DNA of 64,000 nt from Chrysaora quinquecirrha (taxonomy: Eukaryota > Cnidaria > Scyphozoa > Semaeostomeae > Pelagiidae): positions 1-64,000 of the forward strand of contig JACTAT010000319.1 of assembly GCA_014526335.1 (NCBI GenBank), in the 5' to 3' direction. The notes beneath the pieces were generated by a model that had not been told where the DNA came from, did no database searches, and saw only the letters and a list, made by a program, of their open reading frames with translations. Of the stretch, positions 46,885 to 58,681 are shown in pieces. How positions within the stretch are numbered: the stretch's first letter is position 1; every line of letters starts with the position of its first letter. Position numbers and translations under genes: made by a program.

Positions 46885-47635
46885 GGTTCGAGACTACGAT
46901 GAATGTACTAAGTCTACCAGAAGCTTACCATACCACCATTTCTAAAAGTTTCATTCTAACAGCGTCTTTTACTGGGACTTCAGCCTTGGCTGGATAATCT
47001 CGTAAGTACCCTGCCGGTACCAGAATTCGACCCTTCTTTGAGCTATGCACCATCAAGTGACAAATTTGCCTTTCGTCCCCTATGTTTGATTTCCATTCAA
47101 CGTTTTCAGAGGAAACATTTCACGGAGAGAGTTTTCCACCTTTTGATGACTGGTTGATATCTTTCGCTCGATGAAACTTTTTATTTTTACAGATCGAATG
47201 GTTTCATTCGTGGACTCTTTCGAAGAAAATTTGGAACAATTTGAAGATAAAGTCAATAAACGAGCACAAGACTTCAAAACACACCATGAAAATGAAATTC
47301 AAGAACTTTTACGCTTGAAAAGAAATTTACGACGTTACGAGAGACGAATGAGTAGACGCGGAGAGCTACTTGATGTATCGCGAAGGACTTCTTACAGTAA
47401 TGAAGCACTTATACTTAAATCAAAACGAAGAAGCAAAAAATACCTGCCAACTGAAGGGGGCTTGCATAATGACACAGACTGTTAATTGAAAAAAAAACAT
47501 TACAGTGATCAGATGTAATTTTAACGCATGCATGCTGCTACCACGTACATGTGCAATGGAAATTAATGCATTCATTCGATCTTTAGTTGATGTTATGTTA
47601 TCTTATCTAGATAACGAAGTAGAAAAAAGACTTAC
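46885..47635 (+). pseudogene. Diverged duplicate of the channel gene's 3' end
   Basis: This block matches 34190-34865: the intron before exon 32, exons 32 and 33, and the 3' flank. The exon-33 copy (47205-47485) is open to its stop and differs from the original by about six residues in 95 (for example LEQFEDKV for LEQFEQKV, KYLPTEGG for KYQPTEGG). The exon-32 copy (about 47110-47150) ends GATGACTG before GTTGAT, five bases shorter than the original, so its phase no longer fits. Intron parts are clearly more diverged, with several indels. It is either a non-functional fragment or the remains of a paralogue lost in the assembly. Confidence 0.75.
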
Positions 47636-47824
47636 TCTTTGGTGCCTAATTGCTGTCCCCTCCCGCTAATTAATTTTTTGAAAAATTTCCAACCCCCCGC
47701 TCTTATTAGGACCCCTATGGATTTCCTAGCACTATAGGGCCCCTCGCTTTCCAGTTCAGCTGTATTTAGACAAAGTTTGTTAAACAAAGTCTGACCCCCG
47801 TTTATTCCGACCCCCGCCAATTAC

Positions 47825-48324
47825 NNNNNNNNNNNNNNNNNNNNNNNNNNNNNNNNNNNNNNNNNNNNNNNNNNNNNNNNNNNNNNNNNNNNNNNNNNNN
47901 NNNNNNNNNNNNNNNNNNNNNNNNNNNNNNNNNNNNNNNNNNNNNNNNNNNNNNNNNNNNNNNNNNNNNNNNNNNNNNNNNNNNNNNNNNNNNNNNNNNN
48001 NNNNNNNNNNNNNNNNNNNNNNNNNNNNNNNNNNNNNNNNNNNNNNNNNNNNNNNNNNNNNNNNNNNNNNNNNNNNNNNNNNNNNNNNNNNNNNNNNNNN
48101 NNNNNNNNNNNNNNNNNNNNNNNNNNNNNNNNNNNNNNNNNNNNNNNNNNNNNNNNNNNNNNNNNNNNNNNNNNNNNNNNNNNNNNNNNNNNNNNNNNNN
48201 NNNNNNNNNNNNNNNNNNNNNNNNNNNNNNNNNNNNNNNNNNNNNNNNNNNNNNNNNNNNNNNNNNNNNNNNNNNNNNNNNNNNNNNNNNNNNNNNNNNN
48301 NNNNNNNNNNNNNNNNNNNNNNNN
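47825..48324. other. Assembly gap (500 N)
   Basis: Exactly 500 N, which suggests a placeholder of unknown true length. It lies between the interrupted DDX1/duplicate block and the 3' side of the minus-strand EGF gene, so missing ends of both could be here. Confidence 0.99.
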
Positions 48325-48740
48325 GATCTGAATAGATCATTTCGGTAGCAAAAATATTTTTCGAAATCGCAAGATATCAATTTTTGGATGCGAAAATCGT
48401 ATAAAGCACCCAAAAATTAGTCTAGGTGTAAAGTTTTACTAGCTCAGCGCTTGTGGAATCGATTTTACGAGCGTTCAAAGTTCACGATTTTATAAGGGCT
48501 TTGACCGTGTGGGGTAAAAAGTTTCACCAAGTTCATTTTTCGCGGTCAAAGCCTTTATGAAATCGGGAACTTTGAATGCTCATAAAATTAAGAACACAAA
48601 CGCTAGGACACTGAAACTTTGTACCTAGACTAAGTTTTTGCTGCTTTATACGATTTTTATATCGAAAACTCGATATCATGTGATTTTGAAAAATTTTAAT
48701 GCCGTGTGACGTCATACCGAAATGATCCATTAGAATTGAA
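48325..48740. repeat. MITE with TAGATCATTTCGGTA ends, copy 1
   Basis: Left ATAGATCATTTCGGTAGC, right CATACCGAAATGATCCATT. Interior AAGGGCTTTGACCGTGTGGG faces TTTTTCGCGGTCAAAGCC. A second copy is at 50705-51115 and a partial relative near 59150-59400. Confidence 0.8.
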
Positions 48741-49690
48741 AACAAAACAGAACAACCCTACCCAAGATTGATTTTGATAAAGAGACAAAGGTGAATGTGA
48801 AATGGTGTTATTAATGCCCATTGCTAGGAGAAATAGACGAACCAACAAGATGCCCCCTGCCTGCCCCCCATATACTAAGTATGGCAGTTCTCATTTATTG
48901 ATCAAGATCTCATGTGCAGAAGTGCCAAGTTGGAACTGGGCAGTGGGCAGACTTGTCTGGACATAAATGACAGCAAAAAGAACAAATTTCAAACAATCCA
49001 GAAAAGCAGTGCAAGTCCTGCAGGAGAGAATTTTGTTTTGGTCTACAGGCCTGTCAAAAGTGGGGGCTTGCTTGGAGAGGGTGCTGTAGCCACTCTAATT
49101 TTTAAAACAATAGTATGTTGTCACAAAATCATTATGTCATCAAATATTTTTGATTGATTAGCCCCCCCTCCAATATGAGATTCCTTAAGTAAAGATAGCA
49201 TTATGCAAATTTGTTACTTGATTGCTTGCTGGAGAGTTGTTTTCAATATGTTTCCTGCAAACTCAGATGGTTGACAATAAAACCACTATAATCAAGTTAG
49301 CGGAAAAGTTTTTTCTTGGCGAAAGCAATAACTGTCACCGTCACTTGAAATTAAATGTTAACATTTTGCTGAGACATTGTAAATGTGACATGTTTCTTTC
49401 AATGATATAGAAACCATGATTTATACATTGTATGAGAAGAGCTTTGACTATGCAAACAGGCTGACAAATTAGATTATATTCAAATTAAAATTATATAAAT
49501 TTCATAGTTATATAATATAAGAGTACAAAAATTATTTTCATATTAAGTTGAAAAATTAATGAAAAATTCCAGAGAAGAAAAATTGAATTATTTACAACCC
49601 CCCTGGATCAAAATAAAAACCTGAAGATGCAGTACACTTTTGGAAGAAAGAAAAACCAAATAAAGATGATTGATATTAAGGAAAATTTAC
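48741..49690. other. Region downstream of last EGF exon; nothing coding seen
   Basis: A SINE fragment at about 48785-48850 (TGAATGTGAAATGGTGTTAT). The remainder is AT-rich and I find no EGF-like exon or terminal exon on the minus strand. Confidence 0.6.
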
Positions 49691-51323
49691 CTTCCTCACA
49701 AAGGCTTCCAGCATACCCATGAGGACAAGAGCATTGGTCTGGTGCAACACAGACTCCTTGGTTTTGACATTCTTGATTGCAAATGGCTACAATTTTTGAG
49801 AAATAATGTAAACATTTCATCAGAATTAAAATGTAAAACCCACGGTTTAATATTTTATCTGTTGCAATGTTGCCTTATTGCATCGATTTTGCAAGAAGGC
49901 TTCATTCTTGTGATGTTTACTGTGTTATGAAGTGCGGTCAAACAATTGGGTGAGTATAATGTTGATAAGAGATGAATCTGATCTTGAAAGCTGATATCTG
50001 TTACTTAGATGTGACTCAGTTGGACTTTCCATCTGCTTTCTGATAATACAGACTTTGTAAATGTAATTGTGGTATATGTCATGTTTTAAATCAAATGCAA
50101 AATGGCACATGTGGAAAAACCTATCCTTAGTGTTTGCTATTCATGCATGCAATCACAATAAAAATGTGCATTGTACTTAAGAAGGTTAGGGTGAAGGTGA
50201 AATGGTGTTTTAGCAACAGTGGCTAGGATCTCAGTATTAGGTTAACTAATCGAGACCTCGACTCTGGCCGTGATGCTAATGTGGCTGGACTCGAACCCTA
50301 ACCACACTGAGCTTCTGACACCACGAGTCAGCGGGATTACACCACGATGCCACAGCACCTTCAAGGAGGCTTAGCCAAAACACAAAGCCAAATGAGACCC
50401 AAGCATGGCACTCTGTGACCTGGACAATGGCTCCCAATTGGGCTCTATAGTTCAGACACTCAATCTTGATATGGCACTTTTTAGAAAATGTAACCTTGGG
50501 CTTCTTCCTTTCAAGAAAATATTTTTTCTTTATTATACAGTTAGGTACAGTTTTATTGAATTCAAATAGATAATAGCAACACTTCAGTATTATAGGCATG
50601 TTAGATTATTAGATCATAAACTATCAAAGTAGATATCAGCATTGCTAGAAAATATGCTTGCACTCACAGCAGCACTTGCACCTCTCCTATTGTTTGACCT
50701 TTGATGTTAATAGATCATTTTGGCAGAATTTAATTTTTTTGAAATCGCAAGATATCAATCTTTCGATGCAAAACTCGTATAAAGCACCCAAAAATTAGTC
50801 TAGGTGCAAAGGTTTACTATCCCAGCAGGTGTATTATCGATTCTACAAGTGCCCAAAGTTTACGATTTTATAAGGGCTTTTACCATGTGGGGTAAAAAGT
50901 TTCACCAAGTTCATTTTTTGCGATCAAAACCTTTATGAAATCAGGAACTTTGAATGCTCATAAAATTAAGAACACAAGCGCTAGGGCATTGAAACTATGT
51001 ACCTAGGCAAAGTTTTGGCTGCTTTATAAGATTTTGATATCAAAAACTCGATATCATGTGATTTCGAAAAATTTTAATGCTGCCTAACTAAATACTGAAA
51101 TGATATATTAATCTATTGTTTTTCCAGTCTGCTTGCAACTACATGTAGGTCAAAACTTGCATGTTTTCCAGTCTGGGATATCAGCTTTGAGAGAGTACAA
51201 AAAATATCAAGACACAAAATTTCTTACGTTTATGGCACATGTAGCCTCTGAAACCCGCAGTGCAAGTGCATACATCCGGGGCAGTGCAGTTGCCTCCATT
51301 ATAACAAGAGAATGAGCAGATTG
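49691..51323 (-). CDS. EGF gene exons 6-7: EGF-like domains 2 and 3
   Basis: Exons 51323-51228 and 49786-49691, both exactly 96 nt and phase 1-1, each one EGF-like domain: ICSFSCYNGGNCTAPDVC with TCTAGFRGYMC, and ICNQECQNQGVCVAPDQC with SCPHGYAGSLC. Equal length and phase point to tandem exon duplication. Reading on past 49691 gives a hydrophobic stretch and a stop, but the GAG|GTAAAT donor suggests that is intron. Confidence 0.88.
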
Positions 51324-54300
51324 CTAAGGAAAAAGAATTCTTTGTATTAGAAAAGAAAAATACATGGAGGTATTACAAGGTATATACAGTAGCTGTTATT
51401 ACTCTACAATAAGCCCTTATTGTTGATTAAGGAAAACACAGACTGCTCTGCTTTGATATGTTGTGCTGGGCCCAATCAATGACTTGACTCTATTTAGCCC
51501 TGATGTACCTATAGGAGTGTACATCGGCAAGAAGTGCCAAAATCTGGGGTCAGTCCGGAAGATTCAAAATCTCAAAAGGCTTCAAATGTTCACATTTCCT
51601 TACCTGAGTAATTTTACTCTGTTCTTATCTGGATCTTAGCTGGAAACAGGCCTATCAAATGTGTTGACGCTGCTGCAAAGTGCTGACGTCTGTTTTCCCG
51701 CCAAAAATTTTGCAGATAATTTCGTACGTTGAAATCGAGGCCAAAATATTGGAGAGCAATTTTTACGAAAACTTGAGGAACTGAGGGATTCTGGTCCGTT
51801 CTCGCTCTTTTGCTCTTTCCAACGCATTTACAGAAGCACGGGTTTGTCTCCAATCCGTTCCAGAAATATCTAACTACCGGTTTTTGTTAGTTGACGCACG
51901 CGCTACCAACAGGCTTTACCAACACTTCTGGCTACAAAACTAAACTGCTTGAAATCTCTATTTATAACAGCAGCATCTTGTGGTGGGCTAACAGAAACTC
52001 GATTTCACTTCAAAAAATGATGTGTTCTTTTCGGCTCTATTTATTCAATTTTAGTCAAGTCACGTTTCCTTACCAAGTGGGTCCGAACGTAAGTGTTTAC
52101 GGATCTAAAGAGCCAGACACGAGATGACTCTATTTCTGAAAAGATCCGGCACTGGCTCTGGACAGAGCGTGAAAACGGTACGGAACCAGGAGATCTCGAA
52201 TAAACGGAAGGCGTTTTCGAGCCAAAACTGGCTGTGATCTGGATCGGAGCAGAGACGATCCCTGACTCAATGTCGTAACGTTTTGCCACTTTTACGCATG
52301 ACGTCAAAAATTGTTTACCTCAGCAAAACTGGCCCTGTGACCCTATTCTAATCTCAGAAAATGCAGAACATATTGTTTTATGATTATGTCAAGTTTTGTG
52401 AGATTTAATCACAAAACGATAAGTTTTTGATGGGAGGGCTCATAATTCTACAAACTGTTTATATAATTACCTGTCTCACAAGATGAACCGCTGTAGCCCG
52501 AAGGGCATGAACAGCTTCCATTGGAACACACGCCATTATTAAGACATGGTTTTTCACATGCAATGCTTGCTGTAATCGGATCAACACACTCATTGCATCC
52601 ACTTTCTCCAGGGCAGCATTTCTTTGCATCGCGACAAGTAGAATCATCTGTGCATGCCCAGGGGCAGTCTCGTGATGAGAGTTGCGTTGTATTCGTGTAT
52701 GGACAGATTCCAGGCTTTGTAACTACAAAAACAAAACTCACTCAGTGTGTTTGTTAGGCTACTAATTGAAAGGCAAAATCAAGCAATAATTGTTTTCTGT
52801 TTTTAGGACATTGTTAGGACAGAAATTCACTCATCGACAGATATGAATATATACTAATTGTGTACGTTAGGAGTAGAAATATCTCCGGGTCAATGAAAAT
52901 CCCCAAAATGTGTTTTTGTAAATCTTTTCCGCAGCAGACTTCCGGGAGAGGTAGACATGTAACACATGAGACTGATTTCCTTGTAAAGTAAAGTAAAGTA
53001 AAGTTGCTGTTTTTGAGTCTACTACTAGCCTAGGGCTACTCAGTCGACTTTACACTTTACCCCTGGTCTGGATGCATATAGCATATAGCAGGGTTCAGCC
53101 ACACACGGCGCTCATAACTACCGATCAGGTACCCATTTATACCCCTAGGTAGAGAGAGGCACATTTGTGTTAACAACTTGCCCAAGGTTGTTATCTCTGC
53201 AACGCAAGTGGAAAGACCGTGTCTCAGACCCATAAAATTTTCGTTGAGTCCAACACGCTAACCACTGCGCCACAGAGACCATGTGATATTTTCATAAATG
53301 TTTGAAGAGATATGGAATAAATCTTGATAAAATAAAAGGCTAGATATTTTTGTTGAATGCTAGGATAAGGGACAGAGATTCTAAGATGTTTCTTGGAATA
53401 TTTGGGATATGCTCTGGAAAAATTTTTAGGAAATGAGATATTATAGGACCCTCCAAGCTTCTAAGGCAGCCCCGAAACTATGTAGAATTTTCAGTCAACA
53501 GATATTCAGAAAACAGATATGGTTACAAACACCAATGCTTTTTATCTGCTACAGCTATGGTGCCAATAATTGCTCTACATCCCACTGATTAAGTTTTTTG
53601 AAAATTGCATAGCCTGCAGTAGTTTTAGGACCCAAAGCTGATAAACTTTTTAATGCAAGAAATGACAAAATCTATCCTTGTACCTGTGCCAAGGCACAAG
53701 GGGATAGAAGAAACTACCATCTGCTGGAAACTAGGACACCTGTAAGGAGCGAATGTTGCAGGAAGAACAGCCATAAAAAAAACTTGAAGGAACACTTGGT
53801 TCAAAAAAACTCTTTTCAAATATCGCACCAGCAAGCTAGCCAGTAAGTAGAACTTAACGGGGCACTTGACGAGAAATGAGCAACATTTTGCTTAATAGTT
53901 TAGCGAACAAGTAAGTATGCCTATCGTTTTCAAGCATTCACTGAACATTGCTCTTGTGGGCAGTAGGAAGCAAAGGTATCAATTTTAACAGTTATAATAA
54001 TAACAAAGACAGGCAGCATAAATAAAGACTAAAAGTCTTCATATAGATATATTGTTTGATAAACTTACTAATTTGTCTCTTGACTTCAACATCATGGTAT
54101 TCATTCTCTGGTGGATAATCTTGAATTTCGCTTGCAATACTATTTGGCTCATCTGGTTCTATTGCTGCAACATAAAAGTAGGTTATGGCAACGATAAATA
54201 ATTTTCAATCTACATGGAATTTAGCTTATCAATCGTCTTGTTGACGAGGATAAGAATAATGAAAATTACGAAGACGACGATGCTTATGATAGGGATGAAT

Positions 54301-57300
54301 GCGATACTGGCGATGACGATGATGAGGAAGACAACGATGAAAATGACGATAGTACTGATGATGAAGATTATGATGATTTTGATGGTTCTGATGGTTGTGA
54401 TGATGATGATGATGATGATGATAATGATGATGATCATGATGATCATGATTATGATCATGATGATCATGATCATGATGATCATGATCATGATCATGATGAT
54501 GATCATGATCATGATGACGATGATGATGACGACGACGATGATAATGACGATGATACTGATGATGAAGATGATGATGATATTGATAGTTCTGATGGTTGTG
54601 ATGATGATATGACTATGATGATGATGATGAAGTTGATGATGATGATTGATGATCGATTAAAATCGTTTACTCTACCTTGATTGCATGCTATTCCTGTCCA
54701 TCCTTTACAGCATCCAACCACATAAAAAAATCTTACATTTGACACCCTTTTCCTTCTGTGTTTAGCTGCTTTTCTGTATAGTTCAGTAAGAGTATATATG
54801 ATTAGTAATGAATATTGCAAATCTAATGATTATATCTATGGGTCAGAAAAGAATGAAGGGAGGCGTAATCAGTGCTTCCACTTTTGAAAACAAGATTTCC
54901 TTCTATTCTGCATAATATTTCCTACTTTCTCCTTCCCCTGGCCTCCAGATTTCCCTCCCAAGGGCGGCGCCACGGGGTGGACTAGAGGGGGGACGTGTCC
55001 ACCCCAGTTTTCTTCAAGATTGATTTTTCAATTTGCAGAAATCCGAGGAGAAAATGTTGGGGGCGGGGGGCTGATGAGTCATTTTCCTTTCTTAAGACTT
55101 CACTTGTTGAATTCCCACTCCTTTCTGAATCAAGAGAAGTTGCCTTTTGGAAGAAGGAAAAAGAAGCAGCTGAAAACAATCAAGCAGTGAATAATATTTT
55201 CACAGGTTTATGTTGTGCCTTGAGTTAATAATGACGCTCTCCTTAAGTTTTTTGGCCTTCATTGACTGTTTCATCTCTCAAAATTAGGATACTATCTTTC
55301 ATTCGATCCAAAAAAGGGCGTTTCCCAGCCCTCTAGAGGGCGTTTTCTGGCATTCTAAAGGCGTGGTCCCTAAAAATTTTTCCTGAGGGCAAGACTCAAA
55401 CCCATATAATGCTTGCTTATTCTCCCTGGTCCAACCCTACATTTTGGCGGCCGGCGCCGCCCCTGTTCCCTCCCATGTCCTCTCCAGTTTAATACTACTT
55501 CATTCCTATACAGCAATGTCGCTATGTTCTAAATTTCTACAAATCATCAGTTAACCATAGCGTGCTACGGCTAATAGACTGCAGAAAATTGTAAAAACAT
55601 TCATTTAAGAAACTCAGGGTGTGTTCTTCTGAAATTCAAAACCTTCAGAATTTCGAAATAAGTCTCAGATTTTCAGAATTCTTATTTTTTGATAATCATG
55701 CGTTCTGCTTTTGGAAGCTTTCATTTTCCACTTTCGGAAGGATTTAGGGGTTCAGAAGAACAGGCCCTTAATGTCTAACACTGACAACAACAACAACAAC
55801 AACAGCAACATTAACAACGTCTTTTCAAAATTAGTGGATCATGATGTCATGCCACTAAATAATGTCAAGCCACGCAACATTGATTGAAGCTGCAACACAG
55901 CAACTACAAAAAACAGCCAAACAATCCCAGCTTGTAAAAAAGGATTGAGAGAAACTTCAGTTGTTATCTTATAGCTAAGTAAAAAGGTCGGACAGAGAAG
56001 AAAAATGAATAAGTCTAATTAAAATTAACCTTTTCTTGATACAGAGTTCTCTTTTTTCTTCATTTAGACCAAAACAAGAATCTTCTAATTCACTATTAGA
56101 TGCATCTCTATTCAGCTGTATTCCTTCTCTCTTGAATGGCTTACGATATATGCAGAACTTCCCATTATTGATTTCCCCTGCATCATTTGTATCTGGCTGC
56201 TGCAGTTCTAAATTTTCATCAAGTGCATCTAGACTATATAAAAAGAATACACGTATTTTCAAAGAATAGATTTTTTGGGAACCTACATGTAGACGGGCGA
56301 AAGCAGTGGCGTAGCCGAGCGTGGCTACCTTTAGGGAATACCACTAAGGGCCCCTGCTAATAAGAGGCTCCATGGGGCCCCCGAACATAAAATTATGTCT
56401 TTATGAAATGATCTTTCTTGATGAAATAATGTTGTTTTCTTATAGGAAAGAAAACTGCTTGCAAGTGAATAAGTCATAAGATATTGCAAAGTTGATGCTT
56501 TAGAGCAGGGCTAGCTTATCATTATCTGAAGTTTTGAAAATCTGACCCTCCTTAGTGTAATGAGTTAAGTGGTTGTTGCAACCACGAAAATATTCGAACG
56601 TCCAAAAAGCTTTCCATAATACTTGCAGTTTCCTGGTCCCTATTTTCTTGTGCGTGGTCCCTATATTCCAAATTTCCTATTTCAGCTTCCTAGTTCCTGA
56701 TTAGACATGGTTACAAGGGGCCCCAGTCCCACTACGTCACTAAGGGCCCAACAGGCCTCCGCTACACCACTGAGCGAAATATAATAAGAACTCATACAGT
56801 ACTGTTAAAGACAAAATCCCCAAGGAACTTTTCAATTTTGAACCTTCTACGATGAATAGCACAGAGGACATGTGATGTGGTTCAAAGTTTGGGGAATTCC
56901 GATTCCTATACGAAGATACCAGTGAAGATACCATTATATCAGACGATATCAATGGAATAGACATGGTAGCTACTTCTTACACATTGCAATTTTATACATA
57001 TATAAACTTCTCTCTTGCCGTCTTCGTGTTTTTGGCCTTGTTTTCTAGCCACAATTTAAATTTCGATTAGAAATTTCGAATTTTTCGTGCGTCTGTGCTA
57101 ATCTTATGGCATTAAATGTACATATGAAATCAAGACACTTAAGAAGTTTTTGGTACTAAAATAAGACCAAGAGGTAAAAAAATATGAAACTTTAAGAACT
57201 AGGCCTTGAGCTAGGTTCTCTATAGAAAGGCGTGTAAATTTGTTAACAAAATTCTTTGACGCTTATTTTGCTTATTAGAGACTCCTAGACTATAGCAAGA

Positions 57301-58681
57301 CAGGTTTTAGACTTGCTACCCATGTCCCTAACTTTCGCTCACATTGAATTGAATTGATGTTGTTGTCGTTCTCTTCAGTCAGGATGTTATTTTTAGCGTC
57401 CAGCAATTCAATTCAATAGCGATAACTACGGCTCATGTAGTAAGTCTAGACAGGTTTGCCAAATGGTGCCGGATAACACGGTGTCCGTTATGTCCAGACT
57501 TTCCTGTGCCCGATTATTGAAAATTTAAGCAAATGAACAATATGTGTTTACGCGAGTACTGTTGGAAAAATATCAATATCTTGTCCCTATCTATTTAGTC
57601 CACTTTGGCATGCCGTGCTCAAAAAGATCAACTCAGCAACCTCTTTATTTTCCCCCTGCCCGTCAATCACTTTTTTTGCTTGTGCAATTTTTGTTTTAAC
57701 CCTATTCGGAGGTTCTATTATTCTAGCCGCCTTGAAAAGCCTGGTTTCCTTATATAGCCAAAAGTGGCCTTTCTAGTGCTGTGACATGGCTGTGACGTTT
57801 TTAGTATTAATAGAAACACTTCCTTATTGGGGCTCTGCCGTTCCTGGACAGTGCCGCAGTAATGCCGGCATAACAAGTTGAATTTGGTTCAACTTTCCCG
57901 GCCCTTATGACGTTTTTGCCACTAAAAGATCCGAGAAGATCTTAATGGAAACATATGACTTGTCTGTGGCACTTGCCTTTATCCTCACTGAGCACAAGAC
58001 TGTAGCAAGCCAATCAAATGCAAGGAAATATGAAATCAGTTTATAGCAACCACTGTCTCAGTCTCAGCACTGGCCCGGCCACGTATTTCTAAATGGAAGC
58101 GAAACATCGCAACACTTTCTCAGCACTGGTACAGCCGTGTCTCAGCACTTGCACAACCAGTCATATCTATATGCAAACCAGTTTTTACAATCAAAGTCCT
58201 CGTTTTGATAATTGACTAAAATATGTTTTGTTCATTTTAGAGGGGTGCCCGCTGTTAGGAGCTTTTAACGAAGAAAGAAGTTTTTGTACGAACACTGTCA
58301 TTTATTCCGAGGTTCAGAGGTTTTTGTATTAAAGAAATGTCCGCTAATGCAGGCTCCTGTATATTAAAAGAAAATCAAGGGCTGATAAGAAAAATGGTTT
58401 GGATTCACCAATCAAAATTCGGTGCTGCCATACACCAATTTTAGGAATTCATGAACCTACTAGGGGATATAAGACAGACAGAACATGTAAAAACAATCTT
58501 TCACATATGTATCTCCTATATAATTTGAAAAATCTCACATTTGAAAGAAGGGTTGCAATTTAACTTACATTTTATACTGGTTGTCGTCATTTTGAAATCC
58601 CGAAACAACTTTATTCCAATACAGATAGCACAGAACTGAACAAATCAAATATCTTGTAGCAAACCTTATTGGTGATAACAT
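49691..58681 (-). CDS. Secreted EMI-like / WAP / EGF-repeat protein (3' end not found)
   Basis: Seven minus-strand exons join in frame: 58681-58569, 56233-56030, 54773-54676, 54164-54069, 52722-52471, 51323-51228, 49786-49691 (955 nt, about 318 residues, ending in phase 1). The start ATG at 58681 opens MLSPIRFATRYLIC...YWNKVVSG, a signal peptide. Then follow an EMI-like Cys region ending VGCCKGWTGIACNQ, an acidic linker, a WAP four-disulphide domain and three EGF-like domains of the C-x3-C-x5-C-x5/7-C-x-C-x8-C type. It is probably an extracellular matrix or scavenger-type protein. No stop is seen; downstream exon(s) may lie in the N gap. The family name is not certain. Confidence 0.8.
50190..51115. 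repeat. SINE (minus) and MITE copy 2 in EGF gene intron 6
   Basis: About 50190-50366 is a minus-strand tRNA-derived SINE (ends GCCACAGCACCTTCAAGG). About 50705-51115 repeats the 48325-48740 MITE (AGATCATTTTGGCAG to TACTGAAATGATATAT). Confidence 0.75.
52471..52722 (-). CDS. EGF gene exon 5: WAP domain plus EGF-like domain 1
   Basis: Phase 1-1, 252 nt. TKPGICPYT, DCPWACTDDSTC, KKCCPG and NECVDP give the eight-Cys WAP pattern (PG.CP, D..C, KCC, C..P); EKPCLNNGVCSNGSCSCPSG with SGSSCE is a complete EGF-like domain. WAP domains are often protease inhibitors or structural knots. Confidence 0.9.
52985..53282 (-). repeat. tRNA-derived SINE, complete copy
   Basis: Read on the minus strand it starts GGTCTCTGTGGCGCAGTGGT, an A-box-bearing tRNA-like head, followed by a body shared with 23826-24080, and ends in a TTTACTTTACTTTACTTT tail. 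Lies in the intron between EGF gene exons 4 and 5. Confidence 0.85.
54069..56233 (-). CDS. EGF gene exons 2-4: EMI-like region and acidic linker
   Basis: Exons 56233-56030, 54773-54676 and 54164-54069. Exon 2 has LDALDENLELQQPDT and the Cys words KFCIYRKPF, DSCFGL, ELCIKKR; exon 3 has KHRRKRVSNVRFF and the hallmark CCKGWTGIAC seen at the end of EMI domains; exon 4 is the acidic linker IEPDEPNSIASEIQDYPPEN. KHRRKR is a possible proprotein-convertase site but lies inside the module. The intron between exons 3 and 4 holds a GAT-repeat array. Confidence 0.7.
54270..54655 (+). repeat. (GAT)n simple-sequence array, EGF gene intron
   Basis: GATGATGAT and GATCATGAT units over about 385 bp between EGF gene exons 3 and 4; open frames here are artefacts. 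Confidence 0.95.
56300..58560. other. Long intron 1 of the EGF gene, no gene seen
   Basis: Contains scattered repeat debris (for example ACTTTAAGAACTAGGCCTTG near 57190, related to the TTATAAGAAC elements) and no supportable exon. Confidence 0.6.
58569..58681 (-). CDS. EGF gene exon 1: signal peptide
   Basis: Encodes MLSPIRFATRYLI then CSVLCYLYWNKVVSG, a short basic N-region and hydrophobic core, and ends in phase 2 at AAAAT|GTAAGT. The next exon supplies a T to make Ile, so the phases agree. The mature N-terminus probably begins near FQNDDN. Confidence 0.75.

Noticed and set aside
47780..48413. Minus-strand frames of about 190-200 codons
   Set aside because: They run through 500 N and have no sequence.
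54210..54612. Met/Ile/Asp-rich frames on both strands
   Set aside because: GAT-repeat array.
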